Shown: positions 7,283 through 15,272 of the stretch, in pieces
Layout of the letters: every line of letters begins with the position of its first letter
Position numbering within the stretch: the stretch's first letter is position 1
IMG/VR virus record: IMGVR_UViG_3300031753_000012
Location: 1 to 44,394 of that record
Length of the DNA stretch: 44,394 nt
Source: a virus
Direction: 5' to 3' (one strand)
Notes under the pieces: model-generated
The model's database searches: none
What the model saw: the letters and a program-made list of their open reading frames with translations, nothing else
What the model was told of the DNA's origin: nothing
Made by a program: the position numbers and the translations under genes

Positions 7283-9759
7283 ACCGCCATCCTAAATCGA
7301 ATCTCATCTGGGACACTTTGCGCAATCCCAAATGTGAAGCCTGCGACCTTCATAAAGAGGCGAAGACGATTTGCTTGTTAGGGGACGGGCCTGTTCCTGC
7401 AAAAGGACTAGTCTTAGGTGAAGCTCCCGGTTACAGAGAAGACTCTGTGGAAATTCCCTTCAGCGGTAAGTCTGGACTCTTTCTGCGTAAGATGCTCAAA
7501 GAAATTGGACTTGACCCGAGAGAGTTATATATCACGAATGTAGCAGCGTGCAGACCCCCTGGGAATCGCCCTCCGACTCGCAAAGAAGCGAAGACATGCT
7601 CCGAGCTGTATCTGGTGCCGCAGATCGAACGTGTAGCGCCGAGAGCTGCTCTGCTGCTTGGTAACACTGCCGTAAGCTTCGCTCTCGGAAAGAAAGCTTC
7701 CGTCACAAAGATGGAGGGAACGACTTTCAACTATGAAGGCATCATCTGTGTTCCCAGCCGCCATCCATCGAGCGTCATTCGAGCCGAAGGAGAAGAAGGC
7801 TACGCCTTTGTGCTGCAGCAGTTCCGCGAGAATCTTCTGCTCTTCAAGCGAGTACTTAATCCGCAGAAGGAAGATGAGTTTAAATTCTCTTCCGAGTTGC
7901 CCGATAAGCTAGAAGAAGGAAAAGCCGTTTACACAGATATCGAGACGACTGGACTATCTCCTTTCGTCGAAGACGCGAAGATTCACAGCGCAGGATTCGC
8001 GCAGTATCCAGCGTCGATTTCATGCTTTGCGCTCAACGGAAAGCGTCATGTCAATGTGAATTACGTTCTGAAGAATTTTCCGATCATCGCACATCGCACG
8101 ACGTTTGAGGGAACATGGTACCGCCAGCATTTTGGAATCACTCCGCGCATTTATCACGACACCAAGCTGATGGCGTATCTCATCGACGAGAATGAGCCGT
8201 CGGGCTTGAAGTATCAGGCGATACGCTACCTCGGAGTCGAGCCTTGGGCGGAAGAGATGGACTTCAAGGATCCAGACTTGAAGAAGCTTCTTCCCTACAA
8301 TGCCCGCGACGTGCAATATGGATTGAGGCTCTATCGGGAACGCGATCTGCCCTTCCTGAAGAAGAATCCGAAGATCGCCCGCTTGATGCGTTATATTCTG
8401 CTTCCCGCCATTGAAGTCTTTATCGAGATCATCTGCAACGGCTTTCACATCGACGAGAAAGCAGCAACGAAGAAGCTCAAGCACTGCCAGGATGAGAAGA
8501 AGAAGCTCAATGACAAGCTGAATGAAATCGCAGGCAAAGAAGTTAATCCCGGCTCGCCGAAGCAGATGAGCCATCTTTTCTACAAGCAGCTGGCGCTCAC
8601 ATGTCCGGTGAAGACGAAGAAAGGCGCTGACTCTACGTCCGAGGCGTCTCTGGTGAGGCTCAAAGGTCAGCACGAAGCTGTGGACGTGCTGTGGGCGTGG
8701 AGAGGCTGGGAGAAATACGACTCTACGTACTTGACGCCATGGCTGGAGAAAGGGCCGATACTTCACGCTAACTACGATTTCACTGGAACAGACACCGGTC
8801 GCCTCAGCTCTTCCATGGTCAAGAATTCACGCAACGAGAAAGGGACTGGAGCTGTCATTCATCAGTGTCCGAGAGATGCTTTCATCCGCAATCTTATCGT
8901 CGCTAGAAACAAGGGTTGGTATATTCTCGCTGCCGATCTGTCACAGATTGAGTTGCGCTGGGTCGCTCATCACGCCAACGAAGAAACTATGATCCAGATT
9001 TTTAGGCGCGGTGAGGACATTCATCTCGCTACGGCGCAGACTCTTCGTAAAGGAGAGATCGACAAAGAGACGAGAAAGCGGGCCAAGGCCGTGAATTTCG
9101 GCTTTGTCTATGGGATGTATGCTCCGAAGTTTCAAGCTTACGCGAAAGAGAAGTTTGAAATCGATCTCACGTTGAAAGAAGCTAAGGACTATCGCAGGAA
9201 ATTCTTCGAGAAGTATAACGGATTATTGTCTTGGCATCGTCGAGTGGAAGCGTTCGTCAGGCAGAATGGTTATATCGATTCTGTCTTCGGTCGTCGTAGA
9301 CATCTTCCCGAAGCGAGAGACGCAAGCGAAGAAGACTGTCCAGATTGCTTGAAGGATATCAAGTCGGATTGCTTTCTATGTGGAGGTACCGGCATCGTCT
9401 CAGGCAGCGGCTCAGCCGATGAATGGATACGGAGAGAGAACGTGAGACAGGCTATAAACTCTCCGATCCAGAGCGCAGCAAATGAGCTGGACTTGCTCAT
9501 CGCCGCATTAATCGCAAGTTACTCTCTGCCCTGGGATTTCAAGATCGACCGCAAGCGGACTCTGCCTATCGGGGCTGCTCACGACTCGCTGCTCTTTGAA
9601 GTCGAACCGAGCTACGCGAAGACGCTCAAAGAGGGAATCTTGTGGACGGTGAAGAATCTGCCTCTCAAAAAATTCTTTGACATCGTGATGCGCGTGCCGA
9701 TTCTCATAGACGTAAACGTCTACTCGGATTGCTGGGAAGGGAAGGTAGTTGAGTTATGA
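7279..9759 (+). CDS. Uracil-DNA glycosylase / family A DNA polymerase fusion
   Basis: An 826-residue replicative polymerase. Residues 15-190 are a family-4-like uracil-DNA glycosylase: C19, C22, C91, C107 (iron-sulfur ligands), GEAPG at 47-51 and H162 in 'SRHPSS'. Then a 3'-5' exonuclease: D220/E222 (DIETTG), E277 where Asp is usual ('HRTTFEGTW'), Y340/D344. The polymerase has motif A with D553 (DLSQIELR), motif B with R599/K603, and motif C H768-D769-S770 (usual HDE). A C-x2-C-x7-C-x2-C knuckle (687-701) is inserted in the fingers. No 5' nuclease. Similar UDG-polymerase fusions are known in other phages. It starts at ATG 7279, overlapping the upstream stop. Confidence 0.93.
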   Translation: MNRHPKSNLIWDTLRNPKCEACDLHKEAKTICLLGDGPVPAKGLVLGEAPGYREDSVEIPFSGKSGLFLRKMLKEIGLDPRELYITNVAACRPPGNRPPTRKEAKTCSELYLVPQIERVAPRAALLLGNTAVSFALGKKASVTKMEGTTFNYEGIICVPSRHPSSVIRAEGEEGYAFVLQQFRENLLLFKRVLNPQKEDEFKFSSELPDKLEEGKAVYTDIETTGLSPFVEDAKIHSAGFAQYPASISCFALNGKRHVNVNYVLKNFPIIAHRTTFEGTWYRQHFGITPRIYHDTKLMAYLIDENEPSGLKYQAIRYLGVEPWAEEMDFKDPDLKKLLPYNARDVQYGLRLYRERDLPFLKKNPKIARLMRYILLPAIEVFIEIICNGFHIDEKAATKKLKHCQDEKKKLNDKLNEIAGKEVNPGSPKQMSHLFYKQLALTCPVKTKKGADSTSEASLVRLKGQHEAVDVLWAWRGWEKYDSTYLTPWLEKGPILHANYDFTGTDTGRLSSSMVKNSRNEKGTGAVIHQCPRDAFIRNLIVARNKGWYILAADLSQIELRWVAHHANEETMIQIFRRGEDIHLATAQTLRKGEIDKETRKRAKAVNFGFVYGMYAPKFQAYAKEKFEIDLTLKEAKDYRRKFFEKYNGLLSWHRRVEAFVRQNGYIDSVFGRRRHLPEARDASEEDCPDCLKDIKSDCFLCGGTGIVSGSGSADEWIRRENVRQAINSPIQSAANELDLLIAALIASYSLPWDFKIDRKRTLPIGAAHDSLLFEVEPSYAKTLKEGILWTVKNLPLKKFFDIVMRVPILIDVNVYSDCWEGKVVEL

Positions 9760-10736
9760 GAGTCACTTCTTGCAGCTTCAGCTCCGATAAGCGGCTTTCC
9801 AGATGCGAACAACAGTATAGCTACCGCGCCGATCAGCGTCTGAAGCCTCGCTTAAAAGGTAAAGGTCTGTATATGGGAGACTGGATACACGAGCTTCTCC
9901 AAGCATATCGCCTGAAGAAAGATTGGAAGAAGAGATTCCAAGAATTTAAGAAGGAGAAGTGGGACAAGCTCTTCGATGAAGAAAAAGAAAAATACGAAGA
10001 GGACGGCTTGACTCCCGAACTTGTCTACGCCCTATTCGAACACTATGTGGACCACTGGAGTGAGCAAGATAAGCACTGCAAAGTCATTCAAGTCGAAAAA
10101 TCCTATGAGCTGATGACGAAATACGGTTTCCCCGTTCGTTGGAAGTCAGACTATATCGTGCAAGATGGAAGAGCCGTTGTACTCTTCGAGAACAAGAACA
10201 AAAAAGAAATTCCCGACTCTAGCGAGCGCATCTTATCGCCACAGGTTCACGCCTATTGCTATCTACTCTCGAAAGTCGGAATCAAGGTTAATAGGATCAC
10301 CTGGGACTACATTAGGACCGAACCAGTACCGTCACCACAAATTCTGAAGAGCGGCGAACTGAGCAAGCGCAAGATCAACACCGACCAGCGTACCTATCTT
10401 AAAGCGCTGAAGGAAGCGAAGATTCATCCGAAAGGCGACGAAGTTATCGGATTGCAGAACTATCTCGAGACGCTGCCGGAGACGCTCTCGCTGGCGCGTG
10501 TGACGAATGCACCGAATCTGAAAGTAGGTGAGCAGTTCGTTAGAGATTGGATCGAACGCCATCGCCGCGCCCAGCTTATTAAGCGTCCTCTGCGCACCTG
10601 GACTCGTTCCTGCTCTTGGGATTGCGACTATTACACCTTGTGCTCAGCGGATATGCTCGGGAATGTGGATCGGAACATGATCATCAAAAAGGATTTCATT
10701 CAAATCACCGGAAGAAATGGCGAGGAGCTGAAATAA
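9756..10736 (+). CDS. PD-(D/E)XK nuclease, RecB/Cas4-like with Fe-S cysteines
   Basis: A 326-residue nuclease of the RecB/Cas4 group. H45 in 'GDWIHELLQ', D132 in 'WKSDYIV', then E145-x-K147 in 'LFENKNKK' and Q163 in 'SPQVHAY' give the catalytic set. C17 near the N-terminus with C286, C290 and C296 near the C-terminus are placed as in Cas4/AddB-type iron-sulfur nucleases. It probably trims DNA ends for recombination together with the ATPase encoded next. ATG overlaps the polymerase stop. Confidence 0.85.
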   Translation: MRVTSCSFSSDKRLSRCEQQYSYRADQRLKPRLKGKGLYMGDWIHELLQAYRLKKDWKKRFQEFKKEKWDKLFDEEKEKYEEDGLTPELVYALFEHYVDHWSEQDKHCKVIQVEKSYELMTKYGFPVRWKSDYIVQDGRAVVLFENKNKKEIPDSSERILSPQVHAYCYLLSKVGIKVNRITWDYIRTEPVPSPQILKSGELSKRKINTDQRTYLKALKEAKIHPKGDEVIGLQNYLETLPETLSLARVTNAPNLKVGEQFVRDWIERHRRAQLIKRPLRTWTRSCSWDCDYYTLCSADMLGNVDRNMIIKKDFIQITGRNGEELK

Positions 10737-11422
10737 TGCCCGATGTCAAGATCAGCGCATTCAGCGAGTACTTCCAAGACTTTCATCCATCAATCCTGAT
10801 CTACGGGTATAACGGAACCGGGAAGACTACGTTTGCCGGAACTACAGGATTGAAGACGCTGCTCCTCGATTGCTCCGACGCCGGAGTAATGACGCTGCGC
10901 AAGGCTAGCAATCTGCGCATCATCCGAGTGCAATCGACTATGCACTACCTCGACGTTATGGACAAAGTCAACTCTCTGGCTGAAAAAGTCGATCTGCTAG
11001 TGGTCGACACGCTTACGGGTTTGCAGTCAATGGCAATCAAGGAGGTGAAAGGGCGGCGAGGAGAAATGAATATGAGAAAGTGGGGCCAGGTTGGTTCCCG
11101 CGTCATCGAATGCATATCCGAGACGCGTATGTTCAAGAAGGATGTAATCTATCTCGCCCAGGAGAGAAGAAAGACGAAGGACGAAGGAGAGAACACCGTA
11201 CAGCTCATCTCTCCAAGCCTGACGCCAGGAGTACGCGAGTTTCTTTCTAGCTGTGTGGATTGGGTAGGAAGAATGTATATCGACGATGAAAAACGGAAGA
11301 TGAGTTTCTTGTTGACTAGCTATGTCGAAGCAAAAGACCGATCTTCTCTTTTCCCGAAGATCATCGCTAATCCGAGCTATGCTCCTATCCGTAAGCGAAT
11401 CATGGAGTCAATTCATGTGTGA
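10736..11422 (+). CDS. Sak4-like RecA-fold ATPase
   Basis: A 228-residue P-loop protein. ATG 10736 overlaps the stop as TAATG and has GAGGAG before it; the longer in-frame start at 10616 is rejected. Walker A is GYNGTGKTT, Walker B is 'DLLVVDTLTG'. This layout matches phage Sak4-type single-strand annealing/recombination ATPases, which act with SSB. The neighbours (Cas4-like nuclease, SSB-like protein) make a recombination module. Confidence 0.82.
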   Translation: MPDVKISAFSEYFQDFHPSILIYGYNGTGKTTFAGTTGLKTLLLDCSDAGVMTLRKASNLRIIRVQSTMHYLDVMDKVNSLAEKVDLLVVDTLTGLQSMAIKEVKGRRGEMNMRKWGQVGSRVIECISETRMFKKDVIYLAQERRKTKDEGENTVQLISPSLTPGVREFLSSCVDWVGRMYIDDEKRKMSFLLTSYVEAKDRSSLFPKIIANPSYAPIRKRIMESIHV

Positions 11423-11920
11423 CATAGAGCACTTCGACTCCATGCGCTCGCTCTTTCTGCAGTATGTACCGGAGTTCAAGTGCCGCAATTACAAGCCGTT
11501 CATTGCTTCATTCAATTGGGATAAATCGGTAGTTCTGCAGATGAACTCTATCAGCTCCCGCCGAGTCGAAAAGAGACTCTCTTCTTATCTGATACCTGGC
11601 GAACTCAGCCGCTCAGAGAGAGAGAGAGTAGGGCCATACGTTTCGGCAATAGAAAAACTGGCTTCGGAATACACGGAGAGCGTGGAGACTTCTGCCTCGT
11701 CGGAGCTGCCTTCGAGAAAGGCAGACTCACGGCATTTTACCGGTCACTTGAACTTATTGGCGGACTGCACTATGACACAGCTATCTTTGAGGTCATTGAG
11801 AAGCAACTGGGAAGAATCAGGCTGATTACGATTATGGCTGCTTCGGCTCATGTGATGGCTCTTAAGGGTAACTCAAATGAGAAGCTTTACGCAAAGCTCA
11901 TGAGGTACTACAACAACTGA
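11415..11920 (+). pseudogene. Early phage protein split by a frameshift at an (AG)7 tract
   Basis: Frame 1 starts at ATG 11415 (GGAG at 11404-11407) as MCDIEHFDSM and looks natural up to 'LIPGELSRSERE'; after that it turns into odd Ser/Arg-rich sequence ending at 11825. The -1 frame, open from 11525 to TGA 11918-11920, reads 'RAIRFGNRKTGFGIHGERGD', 'FCLVGAAFEKGRLTAFYRS' and 'MALKGNSNEKLYAKLMRYYN', which looks like real protein but has no ATG, GTG or TTG start before its last third. Joining the two at the AG tract gives a continuous protein of about 168 residues. Function unknown. It may be a mutation, an assembly error or programmed slippage. Confidence 0.68.
11615..11628 (+). repeat. (AG)7 dinucleotide tract at frameshift point
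   Basis: Seven AG units lie inside the coding region. One extra unit relative to six AG units explains the shift between the two halves of the gene at 11415-11920. Such tracts change length easily by strand slippage. Confidence 0.85.
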
Positions 11921-11945
11921 TTCTCACTTACAAAGGAGACCTTGA

Positions 11946-12452
11946 ATGGCAAGCAACCGAGTTGTGGAAGTAAATTTTGAAGGAGTCGAAGCTGGCGCGA
12001 TGTTCGTCCGCGTCCCCGAAGGAGACTATGGACTGAAGATCACAAAGGCCGACATCAAAAAGGGAAGTGAGTCGGGAAAGAACTACATCAATCTCACTTT
12101 CAAACTCACGAAAGGCGCAAAAGGTGGCGTCGGAAAATCGCTTCCACACAGCTGCTCGCTGCAGAAGCAATCACTGTGGAATCTGCGCAATCTGCTCGAA
12201 GCCTGCGGTAAGGAAGTGCCGTCGAAAGCGGTCAAGATCAATCTCGACAAGATGATTGGTTGGGAGTGCGCTGGTACAGCCGTAGACGACGAATACGAAG
12301 GAAAGAAGAAGTCCGTCATCAGCGCATTCTTTCCTCTGGCTGATCTCGGAAATACTTCGAAGGACGGTGGAGGTCTTGAAGCCAGCGGCGATGAAGAAGC
12401 GGAAGAGACCGAGAAGGAAGAAACTGACGACACGGAAGAGTTGTTCAGTTAA
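11946..12452 (+). CDS. SSB-like / DUF669-type single-strand DNA-binding protein
   Basis: A 168-residue protein with strong AAAGGAG upstream. A beta-rich N-terminal part with 'GDYGLKITKADIKKGSESGK' and 'YINLTFKL' matches the DUF669 group of phage proteins that take the place of SSB. The C-terminus is a long acidic tail ending EELFS, like the tails SSBs use to recruit partners. It follows the Sak4-like ATPase gene and the frameshifted gene, and precedes a nuclease. Confidence 0.72.
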   Translation: MASNRVVEVNFEGVEAGAMFVRVPEGDYGLKITKADIKKGSESGKNYINLTFKLTKGAKGGVGKSLPHSCSLQKQSLWNLRNLLEACGKEVPSKAVKINLDKMIGWECAGTAVDDEYEGKKKSVISAFFPLADLGNTSKDGGGLEASGDEEAEETEKEETDDTEELFS

Positions 12453-12463
12453 GGGGGCAGGAA

Positions 12464-12769
12464 ATCAGAGGACCGGAGACGAGGTTACGAAAGCGGATAG
12501 TAACAGCATTGCAAGAAGCCTTTCCCGGTTCTCTGTTCCTGAAAATTCACGGTGGCGCGTACCAAAATATCGGTATACCCGATCTACTCTGCTGTGTTCA
12601 AGGTAGGTTCATCGGACTGGAGCTAAAAGTAAAAGGAAATAAAGCTACTCCAGCTCAGTTACTCATGATAGAAAGAATCAATACAGCTAGAGGCAAAGCG
12701 TCTGTGGTCTACTCTGTGGAGGAAGCGGTTGAGTTTGTAAGTCAGTCTCTAAAGGAGAAGCGCAGATGA
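12464..12769 (+). CDS. VRR-NUC nuclease, apparent ATC start
   Basis: The core 'FLKIHGGAYQNIGIPDLLCC' and 'FIGLELKVKG' (D and E-x-K) is typical of VRR-NUC PD-(D/E)XK enzymes, probably a structure-specific nuclease. A start at TTG 12509 would remove the first helix. In-frame codons upstream encode 'PETRLRKRIVTALQEAFPG', the usual start of the family, but contain no ATG, GTG or TTG. ATC at 12464, six bases after GGGGG (12453-12457), is the best placed candidate and gives 101 residues. The function is fairly sure; the start is not. Confidence 0.78.
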   Translation: MRGPETRLRKRIVTALQEAFPGSLFLKIHGGAYQNIGIPDLLCCVQGRFIGLELKVKGNKATPAQLLMIERINTARGKASVVYSVEEAVEFVSQSLKEKRR

Positions 12770-12933
12770 CAGTAACTTGGGAATGTATTTGCGGACGTAA
12801 GTTCGAGAGTGGCCACGAGGCTTTTATCCATCGGGACGGAAATGATTCACATCATGTGTCACCTCAGAAGGAGTCAGATGTTCTGAACTTTATTGCTCCA
12901 GATGAGAAGTTAGAAAACGAGGTGATCCAGTGA
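12766..12933 (+). CDS. Small zinc-finger-like protein (55 aa)
   Basis: A 55-codon gene starting MTVTWECICG. C7-x-C9 followed by H17, H22 and H29-H30 could bind a metal. ATG overlaps the stop of the nuclease gene and its TGA (12931-12933) overlaps the GTG of the cytochrome gene, so it is coupled on both sides. Function unknown. Confidence 0.6.
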   Translation: MTVTWECICGRKFESGHEAFIHRDGNDSHHVSPQKESDVLNFIAPDEKLENEVIQ

Positions 12934-14099
12934 TAGCTAAAATCGCTGCTATACCCATTCTGGCCTTCGTCATCACAGCCGCGTTGCTCTTCAGTCATGG
13001 TCATCCAGCTCCGTTACCTGTTCCCGTATCGAATCTTCCAGAAGCTCCAACTGGATTTGATACACTAACGAACGGTTTTACAAGTCAGACGAACATGGAC
13101 GCCGACCGGGATCAGTTCGAAGAAGACGCTACGTTACCTGCGCTCGGACCGTTCTATAACGCTCGCTCTTGTGCTGACTGCCACGACAATCCAGTGTCTG
13201 GCGGCAATAGTCAAGTATCCGAGCATCGCATATCACCTGAAACCGAGAAGATTAGTTTCGAGACATCAGCAACCACGCGCTACGCCGTATTGAAGAGACA
13301 AAACGTTGCCGCAGCTACACTGATCCATGACCGATCTGTTGATCCCGAAGCGCAACAGAAAGCGCCTTATGATATGACGAATGCGTTGCGTATGTCGCTA
13401 TCTCTCATGGGTGATGGCTTCGTGGAGCAGATACCAGACAAAGAGCTGCTCAACTTGGCTCAAAAGAACGGCGGTCAGGCGATACTTGTACCTGTTCTAG
13501 AATCTGATGGGAAGTTCGCTGTCGGGAGATTCGGCTGGAAGTGTCAACATGCAAGTTTACTATCCTTCGCTGCCGATGCTGACTTCAACGAAAAGGGAGT
13601 CGAGAATCGACTAGTGATGGCTACGCCGCCCCAGCCGTCGAACGGCATCGAAGATAACGATAATCCAGCGCCAGGAAAACCTGAAGATATAGATTTCTAC
13701 GCGGAGATGATGCGCTCGCTCAAAGCGCCGTCTCGTGGCCCGATTACGGCTCAAGTAATGAAAGGCGAAGTTATCTTCCTCAAGATCGGATGTGGGAACT
13801 GCCATACGAAGACAATGACGACGCCGACTGTACAGTTCCACCCGTTCGGTGACTTCTTACTGCACGATGTTGGAACGGGCGACGGTATACATCAGGGACT
13901 CGCACCTGCTAACAAAGTGAGAACGCCTCCACTATGGGGACTGCGCACGCGTCCGCGCCTGTTGCATGACGGCTCAGCCATGGACATTCCGGCAGCTATC
14001 GAACGCCACAAAGAAGAGGCGAGAGACGAGGAGAAGCAATTCGATCATCTAAGCAAAGACGATCAGAAACTGATGTTGGTATTTCTGAATTCACTCTAG
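12930..14099 (+). CDS. Di-haem cytochrome c, DUF1111/DHOR (thiol oxidoreductase-like) family
   Basis: A 389-residue protein with an N-terminal signal/anchor (hydrophobic residues 5-22) and two c-type haem motifs, C81-x2-C84-H85 and C288-x2-C291-H292. 'GDGFVEQIPDKEL', 'VGRFGWKCQHASLL', 'TPPLWGLRTRPRLLHDGSA' and the C-terminal 'LMLVFLNSL' match the di-haem oxidoreductase family (DUF1111) over its length. Family members act in the periplasm as electron carriers or putative peroxidases. GTG 12930 overlaps the preceding small gene by four bases, so it belongs to the phage operon. It needs the host's Sec and cytochrome c maturation systems. Its role in infection is unknown. Confidence 0.87.
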   Translation: MIAKIAAIPILAFVITAALLFSHGHPAPLPVPVSNLPEAPTGFDTLTNGFTSQTNMDADRDQFEEDATLPALGPFYNARSCADCHDNPVSGGNSQVSEHRISPETEKISFETSATTRYAVLKRQNVAAATLIHDRSVDPEAQQKAPYDMTNALRMSLSLMGDGFVEQIPDKELLNLAQKNGGQAILVPVLESDGKFAVGRFGWKCQHASLLSFAADADFNEKGVENRLVMATPPQPSNGIEDNDNPAPGKPEDIDFYAEMMRSLKAPSRGPITAQVMKGEVIFLKIGCGNCHTKTMTTPTVQFHPFGDFLLHDVGTGDGIHQGLAPANKVRTPPLWGLRTRPRLLHDGSAMDIPAAIERHKEEARDEEKQFDHLSKDDQKLMLVFLNSL

Positions 14100-14112
14100 A
14101 GAGGAAATAGTC

Positions 14113-14373
14113 GTGAGCGATTTAATGAAATCTGACGTTTTGAAATCCAAAGCTCCGAGAAAACTCACGAAAGCTTTAAATCTACCGAGCGATTCAACTA
14201 GAGGCGATTGCCTTCATGCACTCTCGATGAGGATAGTAAAACGTCTTGAAATCGAAGCATATCTTGAAGATCACCCAGAAGATAAAGCTGAGATGGAGAG
14301 ATTAAATCCTGGAATAGAATTTTGCGGAGTAGACGAAGCAATTAAACGGCTACAAAAAGGTAAGCCCAGATGA
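14113..14373 (+). CDS. Hypothetical protein
   Basis: An 86-residue charged helical protein, GTG start at 14113 preceded by GAGAGG. No recognised domain. It lies 13 bases after the cytochrome gene. Confidence 0.55.
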   Translation: MSDLMKSDVLKSKAPRKLTKALNLPSDSTRGDCLHALSMRIVKRLEIEAYLEDHPEDKAEMERLNPGIEFCGVDEAIKRLQKGKPR

Positions 14374-14397
14374 CCGGAAACTGATGAGAGGACAATC

Positions 14398-14664
14398 ATG
14401 AGTGATCAATGGAATGGGATTAATTTAGGAGATCGGGTCCGTGATCGAATAACTGGATTCACGGGCATCGCTAGTTGTAAAGCGGAGTGGTTGAACAGCT
14501 GCAGACGCATCACAGTTCAGCCCGAGGAGTTGAAAGACGGGAAGCCCATAGACGGCTGCACCTTCGACGTTGAAGATTTGACTCTGGTGTTAGCGGGCGT
14601 CCACTCGAAGAAGCCTATAGAACACGAGACAAATGGCCCGATGCCCGACGTGCCAAGGCGTTGA
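14398..14664 (+). CDS. Conserved small phage protein, SH3/KOW-like
   Basis: An 88-residue protein: 'LGDRVRDRITGFTGIASC', 'CRRITVQPEELKDGKPIDG' and 'TFDVEDLTLV' form a short beta barrel pattern seen in many small phage proteins of unknown function. GAGAGGA lies upstream. Confidence 0.6.
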   Translation: MSDQWNGINLGDRVRDRITGFTGIASCKAEWLNSCRRITVQPEELKDGKPIDGCTFDVEDLTLVLAGVHSKKPIEHETNGPMPDVPRR

Positions 14665-14667
14665 AAT

Positions 14668-14943
14668 ATGAGCTGCGGATGTCCATGTCCAGAGTGTACG
14701 AATCCTAGTTACAGGATTCACTGCATGGGAAAAGCTTGCAACAGGAGAGTACTCAAGATGTCGAATAAACCTGATGACCCTATCGTACTGAGTGGCATTG
14801 ATCGAAAGTGGATCGACGCCTTACGCCCCTGGTGGGGCAGTGGTACAGTGCCGTTCTGGCGATTGCCTGACGGCTCCATTGACGCTAATAAAACCATCGA
14901 ATGGTTGATGGAGCTGCGGCATCAGGAGAAAGCTTTGCCATGA
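14668..14943 (+). CDS. Hypothetical protein with Cys-rich N-terminus
   Basis: A 91-residue protein. Residues 3-24 hold a C-x-C-x-C-x2-C then C...C set, a likely metal knuckle. An alternative ATG at 14758 has AGGAG upstream and would drop this knuckle, so either start is possible. The rest ('WIDALRPWWGSG', 'WRLPDGSI') is not recognised. The stop overlaps the next ATG. Confidence 0.52.
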   Translation: MSCGCPCPECTNPSYRIHCMGKACNRRVLKMSNKPDDPIVLSGIDRKWIDALRPWWGSGTVPFWRLPDGSIDANKTIEWLMELRHQEKALP

Positions 14944-15272
14944 GAGGAAAGATACGAGTACCAGAAACGATTGCATTTGTCATTGCTCTGATCATTGGAC
15001 TTCTAGTGTGGTCACGAGGAGAAGAAAAACCTACTCTCACTACTGAACATCGCCTTCAATTGCTCAACGACTTCAAGTCTGCTGTCATCGCCCAAGACAA
15101 TGCAGTCCGCGCCCAGCAGCGAGCGCAGCAACTAGTGCAGAAGTTCTACCAGACACAGACGGAATTGGCGAAGGCCGACAAGTTCCCGGACGGTACGACC
15201 TTCACAGTTAACGTAGACACAGACGAAATAACTCCAGTCATCCCGGAGCCGAAGAAAGACGCAAAGAAATGA
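14940..15272 (+). CDS. Single-pass membrane protein with coiled coil
   Basis: A 110-residue protein starting at ATG 14940 (ATGA overlap; AGGAG upstream). One membrane segment (residues 10-23) is followed by a helical, Gln/Ala-rich stretch and a Pro/Lys-rich tail. The layout recalls an inner-membrane spanin (Rz-like), but it is in the early operon far from the endolysin, so this is only a possibility. Confidence 0.55.
   Translation: MRGKIRVPETIAFVIALIIGLLVWSRGEEKPTLTTEHRLQLLNDFKSAVIAQDNAVRAQQRAQQLVQKFYQTQTELAKADKFPDGTTFTVNVDTDEITPVIPEPKKDAKK

Noticed and set aside
8020-8766. A 248-codon minus-strand ORF opposite the polymerase gene.
   Set aside because: It lies wholly inside the conserved polymerase frame, has no partner genes on that strand and its composition is that of an antisense shadow.
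11525-11920. The -1 frame at the AG tract as an independent overlapping gene.
   Set aside because: No ATG, GTG or TTG occurs before its last third, so it is better explained as the continuation of the upstream frame.
12930-14099. The cytochrome gene as host contamination or assembly chimera.
   Set aside because: Its start overlaps the preceding small phage gene by four bases and the next gene follows after 13 bases. Raw reads would still be decisive.
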